Shown piece by piece: positions 43,587-52,749 of a stretch of DNA of 64,000 bases (positions are counted from its first letter, which is position 1; each line of letters opens with the position of its first letter). The DNA comes from Halocatena marina (GTDB lineage: Archaea; Halobacteriota; Halobacteria; Halobacteriales; Haloarculaceae). A program made the position numbers and the translations under genes. The stretch is taken from the NCBI RefSeq assembly GCF_025913575.1, contig NZ_CP109785.1:1736001-1800000 (forward strand), given 5' to 3'. The notes beneath the pieces are model-generated. The model did no database searches, had not been told where the DNA came from, and saw only the letters and a program-made list of their open reading frames with translations.

Positions 43587-44870
43587 TCATGGCGCAAGCG
43601 CTGCTTTGCCGTCACGGAAGACGAGCTGACGCTGTCCCTTGTGATCGACGTGGTCGTACGATTCGTTTGCCAACGCTTCCGAGACAGCAAACGAGGAGAG
43701 ATGGCCCGTATCACGGAGCCACACCGCTCGTACCGACTCGGGGTCGGACGTGCCGACCGTAGAAAAGGCCGTTGAGAGAGCCAGCTGCTCGTTCGGCATC
43801 GCAACCGGTAGCTTCGACCGTTTGAGAGAATTACTCGTCAGGGCGTTGGTGTACATCTGTTCGAGATCGAGTTCATCGATTACGTCTGTTGTCGTTATAT
43901 CAGCGAGACCGATCCCGTGTCCATTACCGTGTGTCTCTTCGGTCAGGCCCCGGACCACGATGCGCTTGATGTCTGGGGTTTCCGGTTCGTCGGTATTGAG
44001 CACCTGATAGCGACCGACGACGTTTGTGTCCATCCCAGTGCCCGAGATATCCTTGCCGATGCGATCGACGATGAGCACATCGACCGTATCGTACGGAAGT
44101 GTCGGCAGATGCTGCTGTGCACGCACCAACAGCTCCGACTCACGGTGGGGTAGGTTCCCAGCAGTGATTCCCTCGATCGCAGCGGTGCGATCGTAGAAAT
44201 TTTCGACGATTGCGATTCCACCGAGAAACCGTACCGTCTCGCAGATTTCACCGAACGCATCTTCGATCACAGGAACGTATCCGTGAACCAGCGCTTGCTC
44301 GTGGATTGACTGGGCACCGTTTCGCTTTCCGAGCCCGATGGTGAGCATCTTACAAAGCCCGCTTTCGATCTCACCTGCAAAGTTCGTGTGCGGCTTCACA
44401 CGATTGATAACGGTGACTGCGTCGGCTTCGAGTGCGGCCGTCGAGAAGTACACGGGTTCTCCGAACGACGTTTGACCGACCGTCTCCGTCTCCATTCGTG
44501 CGTCAATCGGACAGCCAAGTGTTTCCTCTGTGAGCGAGAGAGCAGCGAGCGTTCGCCGCTGTCCCTCGGCGGTTGCTCCGCCGTGACTCCCCATCGCAGG
44601 CACGACAACCGGATCGAATCCCTGTTCGTCGAATGCGTCGATGACGGCTGGGGCGATCGACTCGATATCGTGGATTCCACGACTCCCAAGACCAACCGCG
44701 ATAGTCGCACCAGACGGAAGCTCGTCCACTAACTCACTCGTCTCTCGTCGTGTCGTCGCCTCGACCGCATCCTCTCGTGGTGCTGGGGGCTCATAGCGCA
44801 CAGCAGTAAACGGTGGAAACTCGGATTGTTCGAGTGGATCGGGGAGCGCCTCAACGCTCGGTCTATTCAT
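43587..44870 (-). CDS. LarA-family (nickel-pincer lactate racemase-like) protein
   Basis: 427 residues, similar in length to LarA. The N-terminal LarA domain (DUF2088) shows ATIAVGLGSRGIHDIESI. The four LarA active-site residues have visible counterparts: His96 (PAMGSHGGATAEG), His161 (VNRVKPHTNFAG), Lys174 (SGLCKMLTIGLG) and His190 (GAQSIHEQ), with spacing close to His108/174, Lys184, His200 of known LarA. LarA racemises 2-hydroxyacids using a nickel-pincer cofactor; relatives use other hydroxyacids or sugar acids. No cofactor genes (larB, larC, larE) are in the window. Convergent with ilvA. Confidence 0.78.
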   Translation of the reverse strand: MNRPSVEALPDPLEQSEFPPFTAVRYEPPAPREDAVEATTRRETSELVDELPSGATIAVGLGSRGIHDIESIAPAVIDAFDEQGFDPVVVPAMGSHGGATAEGQRRTLAALSLTEETLGCPIDARMETETVGQTSFGEPVYFSTAALEADAVTVINRVKPHTNFAGEIESGLCKMLTIGLGKRNGAQSIHEQALVHGYVPVIEDAFGEICETVRFLGGIAIVENFYDRTAAIEGITAGNLPHRESELLVRAQQHLPTLPYDTVDVLIVDRIGKDISGTGMDTNVVGRYQVLNTDEPETPDIKRIVVRGLTEETHGNGHGIGLADITTTDVIDELDLEQMYTNALTSNSLKRSKLPVAMPNEQLALSTAFSTVGTSDPESVRAVWLRDTGHLSSFAVSEALANESYDHVDHKGQRQLVFRDGKAALAP

Positions 44871-44946
44871 TGGTCGTCTGTATCACTGTTTCGTGCGACA
44901 TTAGTTCTTTGTCCGCGCTATCAGCGGGAGAGCCGAGGTCGTCGTG

Positions 44947-46260
44947 TTAGTCCTCGGAGGCCGCGTCCGGAAGCGCATGTCCGGGAGGGTAGATGACGTA
45001 GGTGATCCCACCAGTCGATGAGGTCCGCTGCCAGACGTTCTCAAATGCTCCCCGTGGATAGACGCGGCGTACGGCATCGTTGGTCGGTGAAGCCGGGTCA
45101 TTAGCAACTACATCCCCATCTTCAGTGAAGCCGACCACAGCCATGAGGTGTCCGTTCGTTCCGTACCCGGCACCGGGGAGCTCATCTTCCTCAAACGACT
45201 GCGAAGTAATGATCGGAATACCGGCTTTGATGTATTGTTCTAGCTCGTTCAGAGAGTGTAACCGGGTCACAAATCCATCAAGCCCGAACTGGCTGGCGTA
45301 GGCGACGTTGAACGGCCAGTTTCCGGCACCATCGTAGCTGTAGTCGTACGTTCCACGGGCAGCGAAGTCGACCTGTGGATCCTTGTACTCAGGATCAACC
45401 CAGCTCATCTGCTCCTCAGTTGGACCGCGACCCCAGTAGGAACAGATCATCGCGGTTGAGGTGGGACTGCACCACGCCTCACCACCACCGTCCCACTGTG
45501 GGTACTCGCCCTTGTGTATCTCCTGGGAGTACTGTGGCACGTCTAATACGGTTCCCGCTGCTCCACCGAGTGGGCTGGGATCGACGTGATCTTGCTGTGG
45601 TAGGTGAGACGTCATCGCACTGATCGAACGCAAGACCGGCGTGTGGTCGTTGTTGGGCAGTTGATAGAGCGTCACGCGCATCTGATACGAGCCCAGCATG
45701 ATCCCATCCGCGGCTTTGAACGTATCGATAGCGACCCAACCGTGTTCGTCACCCTGATCAGGAACAGAGGTGCGGTGGATATCCACATCAGTCGTTGCCC
45801 AACGACCCATGACGTACCAGCCGGTACGTTCGCCGCTGGTGGTCGTCCCACGCATCTCTATCTGTACCCACGTGTCCTTCGGGGCGTCTACAGCCCACGA
45901 GGCAATCAGTTGCTTTGCGCCAAAGCCCACCCGATGTCTCGGAGAGATCCAACGGCCGTACTGCCACGTCTTCGTGCCGTAGCCGTGTGGGTCGGTGTAC
46001 TCGCGCTGACCAACAGGGTGCGCGATGGTGAGCGACTCCCCACGTCCAGGTCGTGTGCCCTGAAACCGCCCTGCGGCGAAGTCCCGTGGAGAGGACCACC
46101 GCTGTACGCTGATTCGTTCGTTCTGCCTCGCAGTTCCGCCGGCGGAACGACGACTCGACAAACTGGCTATCCCACCGACTGCACCCAGTGCCATCAGGAC
46201 GCTCCGTCGGGAAACCAAACGTCTCCTCTGACCACCGTGATGATCAGTATGCTGTACCAT
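44947..46260 (-). CDS. Tat-exported C39-like papain-fold protein
   Basis: 437 residues from the ATG at 46260. Signal: RRRLVSRRSVLMALGAVGG, a Tat type. Residues 50-220 are a substrate- or wall-binding-like region (WSSPRDFAAGRF, WVQIEMRGTTTSGERTGW, SYQMRVTLYQLP). Residues 240-430 are a C39-like papain fold: Cys264 in GGGEAWCSPTSTAMI, His371 in NGHLMAVVGF and Asp388 in VVANDPASPTNDAVRRVYP. From memory, near-identical architecture is common in exported actinobacterial proteins. It is probably a cysteine peptidase or amidohydrolase acting outside the cell. Confidence 0.82.
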   Translation of the reverse strand: MVQHTDHHGGQRRRLVSRRSVLMALGAVGGIASLSSRRSAGGTARQNERISVQRWSSPRDFAAGRFQGTRPGRGESLTIAHPVGQREYTDPHGYGTKTWQYGRWISPRHRVGFGAKQLIASWAVDAPKDTWVQIEMRGTTTSGERTGWYVMGRWATTDVDIHRTSVPDQGDEHGWVAIDTFKAADGIMLGSYQMRVTLYQLPNNDHTPVLRSISAMTSHLPQQDHVDPSPLGGAAGTVLDVPQYSQEIHKGEYPQWDGGGEAWCSPTSTAMICSYWGRGPTEEQMSWVDPEYKDPQVDFAARGTYDYSYDGAGNWPFNVAYASQFGLDGFVTRLHSLNELEQYIKAGIPIITSQSFEEDELPGAGYGTNGHLMAVVGFTEDGDVVANDPASPTNDAVRRVYPRGAFENVWQRTSSTGGITYVIYPPGHALPDAASED

Positions 46261-46404
46261 ACGTAGAGAGCAACTGATGTAGATTCTTATAGCCACCATC
46301 TATTTATCTAGCCCATCGACAGAAGGAAATGAACGAAGATGGACAGACGTAGAAGTCAGCGCTTCATCGGATAGTGACACTCTGTTGTGGTATCGCTGTT
46401 CCGT

Positions 46405-47658
46405 TTACTGGTTGACATCGAGTGGTTCACAGAGCGCCCACGTGTCGGTCGCTGGATCGAGTCGGGTGGGTTCAGCACCGCGTTCGGTCACGATCCCGGC
46501 GTGGTATAGCATGGCTTTCAGTTGGAAGACTGTCGGAGAATGATAGATAGTGCCATCGGTCAGTTCGTCGGTCCGCAGATTTCCCGTTTCATCGAGTACT
46601 CGACTGCGGACGTCGTCGGTCCCCCGGAGAAACAGCTCGACGGTGAATGTGGCGTGTTGTTCGTGCAGCCATATAACGAGATCGACGAGAGATGGCTCAG
46701 TCAGCCCGTCTGTGTGCATTGTTTGGAGCTCTTTGACCAAAAGTTTCGTTGCAGGATACGTCCAGACAACACGTCGAGTGAGGAGTCCCCATTCGGGTGC
46801 AAGTTCACAGAATCGCGTTCGTGAGCGCTGCCAATCTTGAAAGGTAGTCAGTGCCTCCTCGACGGAGCCATACCGATGGAGAGCAAACCGAACTACCTCA
46901 TTACCGAGCGGAGTAAGATCGACCCGGGTGGGTTGCTCTTTCACGAGACCGAGAAATACTGCACCCTGCCGGGCGCCTTCGACGGCTCGAACAACATGAC
47001 TTGCCAGCACTGTGTCAGTGTCTTCGGGATGGGAGAGTGCGAGGGGGTACGCGAGATAGTTCTTTGGATGGTTGAGTGCGAACGATTTGTCCGCGACCCC
47101 TTGTGCGGTGGCCTGAAAGCTGATCGCTCTCGCGTCATCAGCCGTGCGATTACCGACGATGCGGGGAACTTCGAGCGGTTCGACGGTTCCACTGCTATCG
47201 ACACCGAGGACGCCGACATTGAGCTCTCGGGCCAGTGTTCGCGCGGACTGTGAGATAGCAGCTTCTGGTGCCGCAACGTACGCAGCGTTCGCTTCGTGGA
47301 GGCGGTCATACGCTTGTACGATCCCGCGTTCGACATCGACTGCTTCGGTTCCTGTATACCCCTTTGCCTCGACAGCGATCAGTGGCGGCTGTTCGCCAAA
47401 GCGCTCGACGGCGAGGAGGTCAGATTCGAGATGCCGAACACCGACAAGGTCGGGGTAGCCTGTTCCGAGTTGGACGTGGTTGAATGGGGCGAGTTGCGAG
47501 CTGAGATCCGGCGGAATAGGCTGATCCGAGAGCCACTCATCGACGGCAAACTGTGTGTCTACAACCGAATAAGTGCGCGGTTCAGTGCTGTCGGGAAAGA
47601 GACGACGCTTCGTGTGCGCGAGGACCCGTGGTTCCGAAAGGGACGCCGTGCTAGCCAT
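46405..47658 (-). CDS. PD-(D/E)xK nuclease-like protein, function unknown
   Basis: 417 residues, no known name. Residues 60-120 have the order of a restriction-endonuclease-like core: Asp70 in TGYPDLVGVRHLE, then Glu97-x-Lys99 in PPLIAVEAKGYTG, then RGIVQAYDRLHEANAAYVAA with a Gln typical of PD-(D/E)xK folds. The remainder is mainly helical with a possible winged helix near the end (HSPTVFQLKAMLYHAGIVTE). It could be a nuclease or an inactive relative. No methylase, helicase or other defence gene is adjacent. It diverges from the M24 gene across a 900-base gap. Confidence 0.7.
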   Translation of the reverse strand: MASTASLSEPRVLAHTKRRLFPDSTEPRTYSVVDTQFAVDEWLSDQPIPPDLSSQLAPFNHVQLGTGYPDLVGVRHLESDLLAVERFGEQPPLIAVEAKGYTGTEAVDVERGIVQAYDRLHEANAAYVAAPEAAISQSARTLARELNVGVLGVDSSGTVEPLEVPRIVGNRTADDARAISFQATAQGVADKSFALNHPKNYLAYPLALSHPEDTDTVLASHVVRAVEGARQGAVFLGLVKEQPTRVDLTPLGNEVVRFALHRYGSVEEALTTFQDWQRSRTRFCELAPEWGLLTRRVVWTYPATKLLVKELQTMHTDGLTEPSLVDLVIWLHEQHATFTVELFLRGTDDVRSRVLDETGNLRTDELTDGTIYHSPTVFQLKAMLYHAGIVTERGAEPTRLDPATDTWALCEPLDVNQ

Positions 47659-48555
47659 GATCAGTAATCCAACGGAGGGTTCATGAACGTTCGCTCATGC
47701 CTCTCTGTACGTGATGTTCGACGAATACTCTGTGTAGTGAACAACACGGAGAGGTCACGGCTCCGTTCTGTGACGATGGATCAGATCATTCGAGAGCTAT
47801 CGATCGATGCAGTGTTCATCGATTGAGCCAATATGATTATATATCCTTCCTAAGGTCAGATGTATTTCAGTTGTGTTTTTCAGACGCGGAATGATGCAGT
47901 ACAACAGAAGAGATGCGAGCCACTCGGTTAGCCATCGGAACATATGCTCAACCTGTTGTTGGTAGCGAAGTCTACATAGACAGTTTCATTGGGTTCTATT
48001 GAACGACAAAGACGTCGGAGAGAACAACAATCCCGCCACCCGTGCGTTGAGTGGATTCGTGGTTAGACAGCAGCTATCTGAATCACCATCTGTGAGTGTT
48101 TTCGGAGTTGAGTCTGGCAATAGAAATACTCGTACGGGTAGACAACTATTGACAGATAATTAGTATACAATAATTTTTGACTATTCTGGGAAAGTGCTCG
48201 GTTGTGTTCGGTCGGCTGTGAGAACCATTCGAGCCAGCCGTTGGTCGCGACCACAGAGGAAAACATCGATCAACAGATTTTCTCGAATGAGTTGCGTGAT
48301 GCAACAACATTACGACGGACCGTCCACGTGACACAGACACACGTACTACTGTAATGCTGTCGTTGTCGATAGTTCTCCACTCACGCCGCACCAGGGACGA
48401 TCGCTTGGCATTCGGTTGGTTCTCACAATCACATGCGAGACATACGTCGCGGATTGGCGTTTCGTCTACAGTTTTGAAACACCGACAGCAGTCCGCGATC
48501 GACAGTGTTAGACAGTGGGATTTATGTCCGATCTGCTGGACTATCATACTCAAGC
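47659..48555. other. Gap of about 900 bases without supported genes
   Basis: Divergent region. A minus-strand frame (48146-48553) contains two CxxC pairs (DCCRCFK and CLACDC) 18 residues apart, like a zinc ribbon, but the rest is not protein-like, so I do not call it. Otherwise no element is visible. Confidence 0.4.
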
Positions 48556-49821
48556 ATGTACGATCGGAATTTCATGGAGGGAACACGAGGAACACAGGCA
48601 GTGGACTGGGAGGAGCGAATCGACGTCAAGCGACTCCGTGAGGAACGATTCAACAAGGCGTTACAGCGGCTTGAGGATACTGACCTTGGCTCACTATTGT
48701 TGGTCTCGGACCCGAACATCCGCTATGTGACCGGTCTTGCGATGACTGGCGGTTCGGGTGCGGATCACTACACGCTTTTGACTGAGAATGGCGACGTAGT
48801 TCACTGGGACACCGCAGACCACGCCTCGAACCAGCGATTCAACTGCCCGTGGCTCGACGACATCCGCTATGCCTGTCCTGGTCTCGGGAACGTCCCTCGG
48901 GCCTCGGGTCGTGACTCGGCGCGGGCGTTTCTCACCCAGAAAATGGCCGATCTCGTCTATGAAGCGATGGAGGAGTACGGCGTCCACACGGAGCCGATGG
49001 GACTCGACGTCGACACGGGGCTTGTCGGGGCCTTCGAGAACAACGGTGTGGACGTTCGGACGAAGGAGTGTATCGATCTGATGCACGACGCGCGGAAAGT
49101 GAAGACCCGCGACGAGATCGAGTGTCTTCGTCAGGTCGCGGCGATCTGTGAAGCTGGTTTCCAGCAGGTCGTCGAGAACACGGCGCCAGGAAAGCGCGAA
49201 TCAGAGATTTGGGGCGACGTGACGAAGGAACTCTGGCGACAGGGCGCGTTCGTCGGTGGTGGCTACCTCACGAGCGGTCCGAACACGTGGCCGAAACACC
49301 AAGCGAACACGACTGATCGTTCCATCCGACCTGGCGACATCGTCTACGCCGACATGTACAACATCGGCTATCTCGGGTACCGCTCGTGTTACTACCGCAC
49401 GTTCTCGGTCGGCAAACCGACCCAAGCCCAGCAGGACGCCTACGAGATCGCACGCGACAATCTCTACGACGTGCTCGAACGCATCGAACCGGGCGCAACG
49501 ACCGACGAGATCTGTAAGGGATTTCCAGACATGGACGGCGAGCACGCCGAATGGTACGGCGCTGACGAACATTGGCAGATGACGACGAACCACTGGGCAC
49601 ACGGACTAGGACTCCAACTCTACGAGATGCCGCTCATCTGGCGCGGGCTGTCGCCAGACCACCCGATCGAGATTGAGGAGGGAATGACGATGGCCGTCGA
49701 AACGATGGAGCCCGCAGACCGTCAGGGTGTTCGGGTTGAGGAGATGGTCGTAGTACGCGAGAATGGCGTCGAAGTCCTCAGCCAATGGCCGATCGAGAAA
49801 ATCACGCAGATTGATTACTAA
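48556..49821 (+). CDS. M24 pita-bread-fold protein (Xaa-Pro peptidase-like) with altered metal site
   Basis: 421 residues from the ATG at 48556. The N-terminal creatinase/prolidase domain (SLLLVSDPNIRYVTGLAMTG) and the C-terminal M24 fold are both full length. Metal-site residues kept: Asp266 (DIVYADMYNIGY), His349 (NHWAHGLGLQ), Glu382 (AVETMEP) and Glu395. Changed: the second metal Asp is Cys278 (GYRSCYYRTF where GYxSDxxRTF is normal) and the His of the HExP motif is Tyr356 (LQLYEMP). It may therefore be a non-peptidase M24 relative such as a creatinase- or lyase-like enzyme, rather than a true Xaa-Pro aminopeptidase. Confidence 0.82.
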   Translation: MYDRNFMEGTRGTQAVDWEERIDVKRLREERFNKALQRLEDTDLGSLLLVSDPNIRYVTGLAMTGGSGADHYTLLTENGDVVHWDTADHASNQRFNCPWLDDIRYACPGLGNVPRASGRDSARAFLTQKMADLVYEAMEEYGVHTEPMGLDVDTGLVGAFENNGVDVRTKECIDLMHDARKVKTRDEIECLRQVAAICEAGFQQVVENTAPGKRESEIWGDVTKELWRQGAFVGGGYLTSGPNTWPKHQANTTDRSIRPGDIVYADMYNIGYLGYRSCYYRTFSVGKPTQAQQDAYEIARDNLYDVLERIEPGATTDEICKGFPDMDGEHAEWYGADEHWQMTTNHWAHGLGLQLYEMPLIWRGLSPDHPIEIEEGMTMAVETMEPADRQGVRVEEMVVVRENGVEVLSQWPIEKITQIDY

Positions 49822-50519
49822 CAGCATCGTAATGCATTTAAAACAGTGATTTTTCGTGTGTTTTGACATCGTATTCCCGTTTTGTCCAAAATACGTCCTA
49901 CACTCCAGGATGCAGGAGGATCGACAGAACTCCCAGACTGAAGGCTGTATTGCATATAGTATATTCGATGGGAAGAAATATAAATCAGAATATTCCACCC
50001 ATCTCTAACGTACAATATTTTTTATATTATGACATATCCGTATTCGGCCAGTGCCAACTATACTATCATTAACGCCGACACGGACACTGCATCGACATCA
50101 TCATTCACCAGACAAGCAACGGGTGTATCGACGAAATGCCCTGAAAGACAAGGTGAATGACCTCATCAAAATCCATTGTTACTGCAGCTAAGATATTCAC
50201 GACTGAATGCATATCTCTCTCAGGAAATCATACACGCAGTATACAGAATCGTTGTACGAAGGGTTGATATCGACAATTATTCGATCGACATCTCAAAAAG
50301 CAACCTAGTCTGTGGGTCGTTCACTCAATCCACCGAAGAGCATTGTTTGAGAATGTCATTTAACACATGGCTGTATCAAGATTTGGGTGAATACTTTCAA
50401 TTGGTTATGATTCAATGACCGTTCAATACTGTCAATAACCATTCTGTGTGCAATCAAAATCGAGGAACAGCGAATGGTAGCCCAACGGAAGGTCAACGAG
50501 GGACCGGTTAGTCGAACGA
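49822..50519. other. AT-rich gap of about 700 bases without supported genes
   Basis: The part 49975-50030 is especially A/T-rich (AATATTTTTTATATTATG). Open frames at 49863-50072 and 50176-50418 do not look like protein. It lies between convergent genes, so it may hold transcript ends. Confidence 0.4.
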
Positions 50520-51224
50520 TCAGACGAGTGCCCAAACGACGAGTCCAGCGGCCAGTAAGAGCGCTGGTGCGTCCCAAAGCGAGAAATGAAGCGCCGGTAG
50601 CGTCGGGTTCCACGAGAAACATCGTGCACGGAGTGCCATCCCCAGTCGGTCGGCCCGCTCGAACACCCGCTGGATTCCTGCGATCGTGATGATTCTCATC
50701 CGATCAGTGAGACGGCGCTCGGTCCCGAGTCGCGCTTGCATCGCAGTGCGCGCCCGAAAGAGATCGGACATCAGCACCGGTAAGAACCGAAAGACAAGCG
50801 CCACACCGATAGAGAGAAGGCGGCCGATCCGCCCAGGAACGACCCGCTGGACAGCCGCCCGCGAATCACGAACTGGCGTTGTCCGGACGTATGCGACGCT
50901 GACAAGCAGTACGAGAAGGACGCGATAGCTCGCAAGTGTTGGCATGAATGTCTCAGTGAGTTCAATCCACGGTGGCCCCAGAACGAGGGCCGAAAGTAGT
51001 GGTCCCGCAATCAGAAACGGCAGCGCATAGCGAACCTCTTGGACGGCAACGAGCGGAGAGAGCGCTGCTGCCGCGAGAATAAACGCAGTGAGCACAGTCA
51101 AGACCAGTAATCCGTGCGGAGTCGTATGAGAGAACGCTGCGAGAGCGAATCCAATTTGGACGGCGAATTTCGCCCGTGGATCGAGCCGATGCGCGATTGA
51201 CCGGCCGGGTTCGTAGGTCAGCAT
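50520..51224 (-). CDS. ECF transporter transmembrane subunit (BioN/EcfT/CbiQ type)
   Basis: 234 residues. Starts TYEPGRSIAHRLDPRAKFAV, typical of EcfT proteins. About five membrane segments and the two Ala-Arg signature helices that bind the ATPases: RARTAMQARLGTERRL and RADRLGMALRARCFSW. Its start overlaps the ATPase stop by 7 bases. With the BioY-like protein upstream it forms a biotin importer. Confidence 0.9.
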   Translation of the reverse strand: MLTYEPGRSIAHRLDPRAKFAVQIGFALAAFSHTTPHGLLVLTVLTAFILAAAALSPLVAVQEVRYALPFLIAGPLLSALVLGPPWIELTETFMPTLASYRVLLVLLVSVAYVRTTPVRDSRAAVQRVVPGRIGRLLSIGVALVFRFLPVLMSDLFRARTAMQARLGTERRLTDRMRIITIAGIQRVFERADRLGMALRARCFSWNPTLPALHFSLWDAPALLLAAGLVVWALV

Positions 51225-51949
51225 GGGGGGCGGACACCAAGCCCCGACAGCTGTTCAACCGCCGTTTCCGGAGGGCTATCGAGTGCCACCTGTCCTTCGT
51301 GCATAACGAGAAGACGATCAGCGAGGTTTACCATATCTCGAAGGTCGTGGGTGACGACGACGATACCCGTGCCGTCAGCGTAGAGCGCTGTGAGCCTGTC
51401 GAGCACTGATTGTCGGGCCGGTTCATCGAGACCTGCAAACGGTTCATCGAGCACGAGATGATCCGGATCCATCGCTAGCGCGCCTGCAATAGCAACGCGC
51501 GCCTGTTCCCCACCAGACAATCGATCGATACGGTCCGCTTTGTGGCCGTCCAGTTGGACTGCAGTAAGCGCTTCCTCTACCCGTCGGTCGATTTCGGTCC
51601 TACTGAGGCCAAGGTTCTCCGGGCCAAACGCGACATCAGCACCAACGGTGGCAGCGACGAACCCATCTCGTGGATCCTGAAACGTCATCGCTACCGCAGT
51701 TCGGGCAGCCACGGTGTTGTCGCTGACTGGCTGGCCATTTACCGACACTGTTCCCGAATCTGGATCGAGAAGGCCGTTGAACTGCCGGACGAGTGTCGTC
51801 TTCCCCGATCCGTTCGGTCCGGCGAGCACGACAAAGGAACCGTCTTCGATGGTGAGTGAAACGCCGTCAATAACTGGGGCCGTTCCATCGGTCTCCGATC
51901 TACCGTCCGATGTCCCATATCGGTAGGTGAGGTCGTGGATCTCGATCAT
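51218..51949 (-). CDS. ECF transporter ATP-binding subunit (BioM/EcfA type)
   Basis: 243 residues. Walker A GPNGSGKTTLVRQFNGLL, Q-loop VAMTFQDPRDGFVAATVGAD, signature LSGGEQARVAIAGALA, Walker B LVLDEPFAGLD and H-loop VVTHDLRDMV. The Q-loop with DPRDG is typical of EcfA/BioM. Only one ATPase gene is present, so it is probably a homodimer as in BioMNY systems. It follows bioY by 4 bases. Confidence 0.92.
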   Translation of the reverse strand: MIEIHDLTYRYGTSDGRSETDGTAPVIDGVSLTIEDGSFVVLAGPNGSGKTTLVRQFNGLLDPDSGTVSVNGQPVSDNTVAARTAVAMTFQDPRDGFVAATVGADVAFGPENLGLSRTEIDRRVEEALTAVQLDGHKADRIDRLSGGEQARVAIAGALAMDPDHLVLDEPFAGLDEPARQSVLDRLTALYADGTGIVVVTHDLRDMVNLADRLLVMHEGQVALDSPPETAVEQLSGLGVRPPC

Positions 51950-51953
51950 CGTT

Positions 51954-52610
51954 TCATTCTGCGGCTATCGCGCTGCTACGGACAATTCCGACCGCAGCCG
52001 CGATCTTCAGTGCCTCAGCCGGGATAAACGCAACTGCGCCCGCAATAACCGCCTCTTCAAGACCAAGACGGAGGACGATCATCATCCCCGTAATACCCAG
52101 CGCGTAGATGAGCACCGTACCGACGACCATCGCGCCGACGAGTCGGGCGAGACCCACCGCTTCCGGATCAGACAGTGAGAGACCGCCATGGACGATGGTA
52201 CCAACAGCAAACGCTGCTAACGGGGTTGACCAGAGATATCCGGCCGTCTGACCGATCAGAACGCCAAAGCCCGCTGCACCGCCTGCGAACACCGGCGCAC
52301 CGAGCATACCCGCAAACAAGTACAACCCGCAGGCTGCACTACCCCAGATCGGCCCGAGAAGAATCCCGGCGAGAAACACGCCCAGCACTTGCAGCGTGAC
52401 CGGATTTGGTGAGACCGGATTCGGGAAACTCACGTATGAAAACGCGCCGATCAGAGCAGCGAACAGCGCCGCGCGGGCGACGTTGGTTACCACTTCATCG
52501 CCAACGAGTTCGGTATCGACCGATGCAGCACCCGTTTCGCCATCCCCATCACCGCCGTGTCTCTGTTCGGTCATCGATGTACTCATCCAACCGTCAACCA
52601 ACTTAGCCAT
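51954..52610 (-). CDS. bioY: Biotin transporter substrate-binding subunit BioY
   Basis: 218 residues; alternative ATGs at 52586 and 52574 shorten an acidic N-terminal tail of about 35 residues. BioY features: FSYVSFPNPVSPNPVTLQVL, GVFLAGILLGPIWGSAACGL, YLFAGMLGAPVFAGGAAGFG and GYLWSTPLAAFAVG. Six membrane segments. It binds biotin and is energised by the EcfA- and EcfT-like proteins encoded next. First gene of the operon; the upstream dyad-like GTGTACAT near 52623 could be a biotin-responsive site, but this is a guess. Confidence 0.9.
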   Translation of the reverse strand: MAKLVDGWMSTSMTEQRHGGDGDGETGAASVDTELVGDEVVTNVARAALFAALIGAFSYVSFPNPVSPNPVTLQVLGVFLAGILLGPIWGSAACGLYLFAGMLGAPVFAGGAAGFGVLIGQTAGYLWSTPLAAFAVGTIVHGGLSLSDPEAVGLARLVGAMVVGTVLIYALGITGMMIVLRLGLEEAVIAGAVAFIPAEALKIAAAVGIVRSSAIAAE

Positions 52611-52749
52611 GTCGGTTGACAGTGTACATATCGTTCGTCATTCGAAATAACTACATAGAGATGAGTTCTTGCTCTGGCAGCATCAAACAGGGAATAACGT
52701 TGCTGTGAATACGACTCAGACACGACACAGCTACTAGATTAGCACCCAG

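Noticed and set aside
48146..48553. Minus-strand frame with CxxC pairs resembling a zinc-ribbon protein
   Set aside because: Only about 25 residues look like a zinc ribbon; the rest is rich in Ser, Arg and His as in shadow frames, and there is no clear promoter. Conservation would be needed to keep it.
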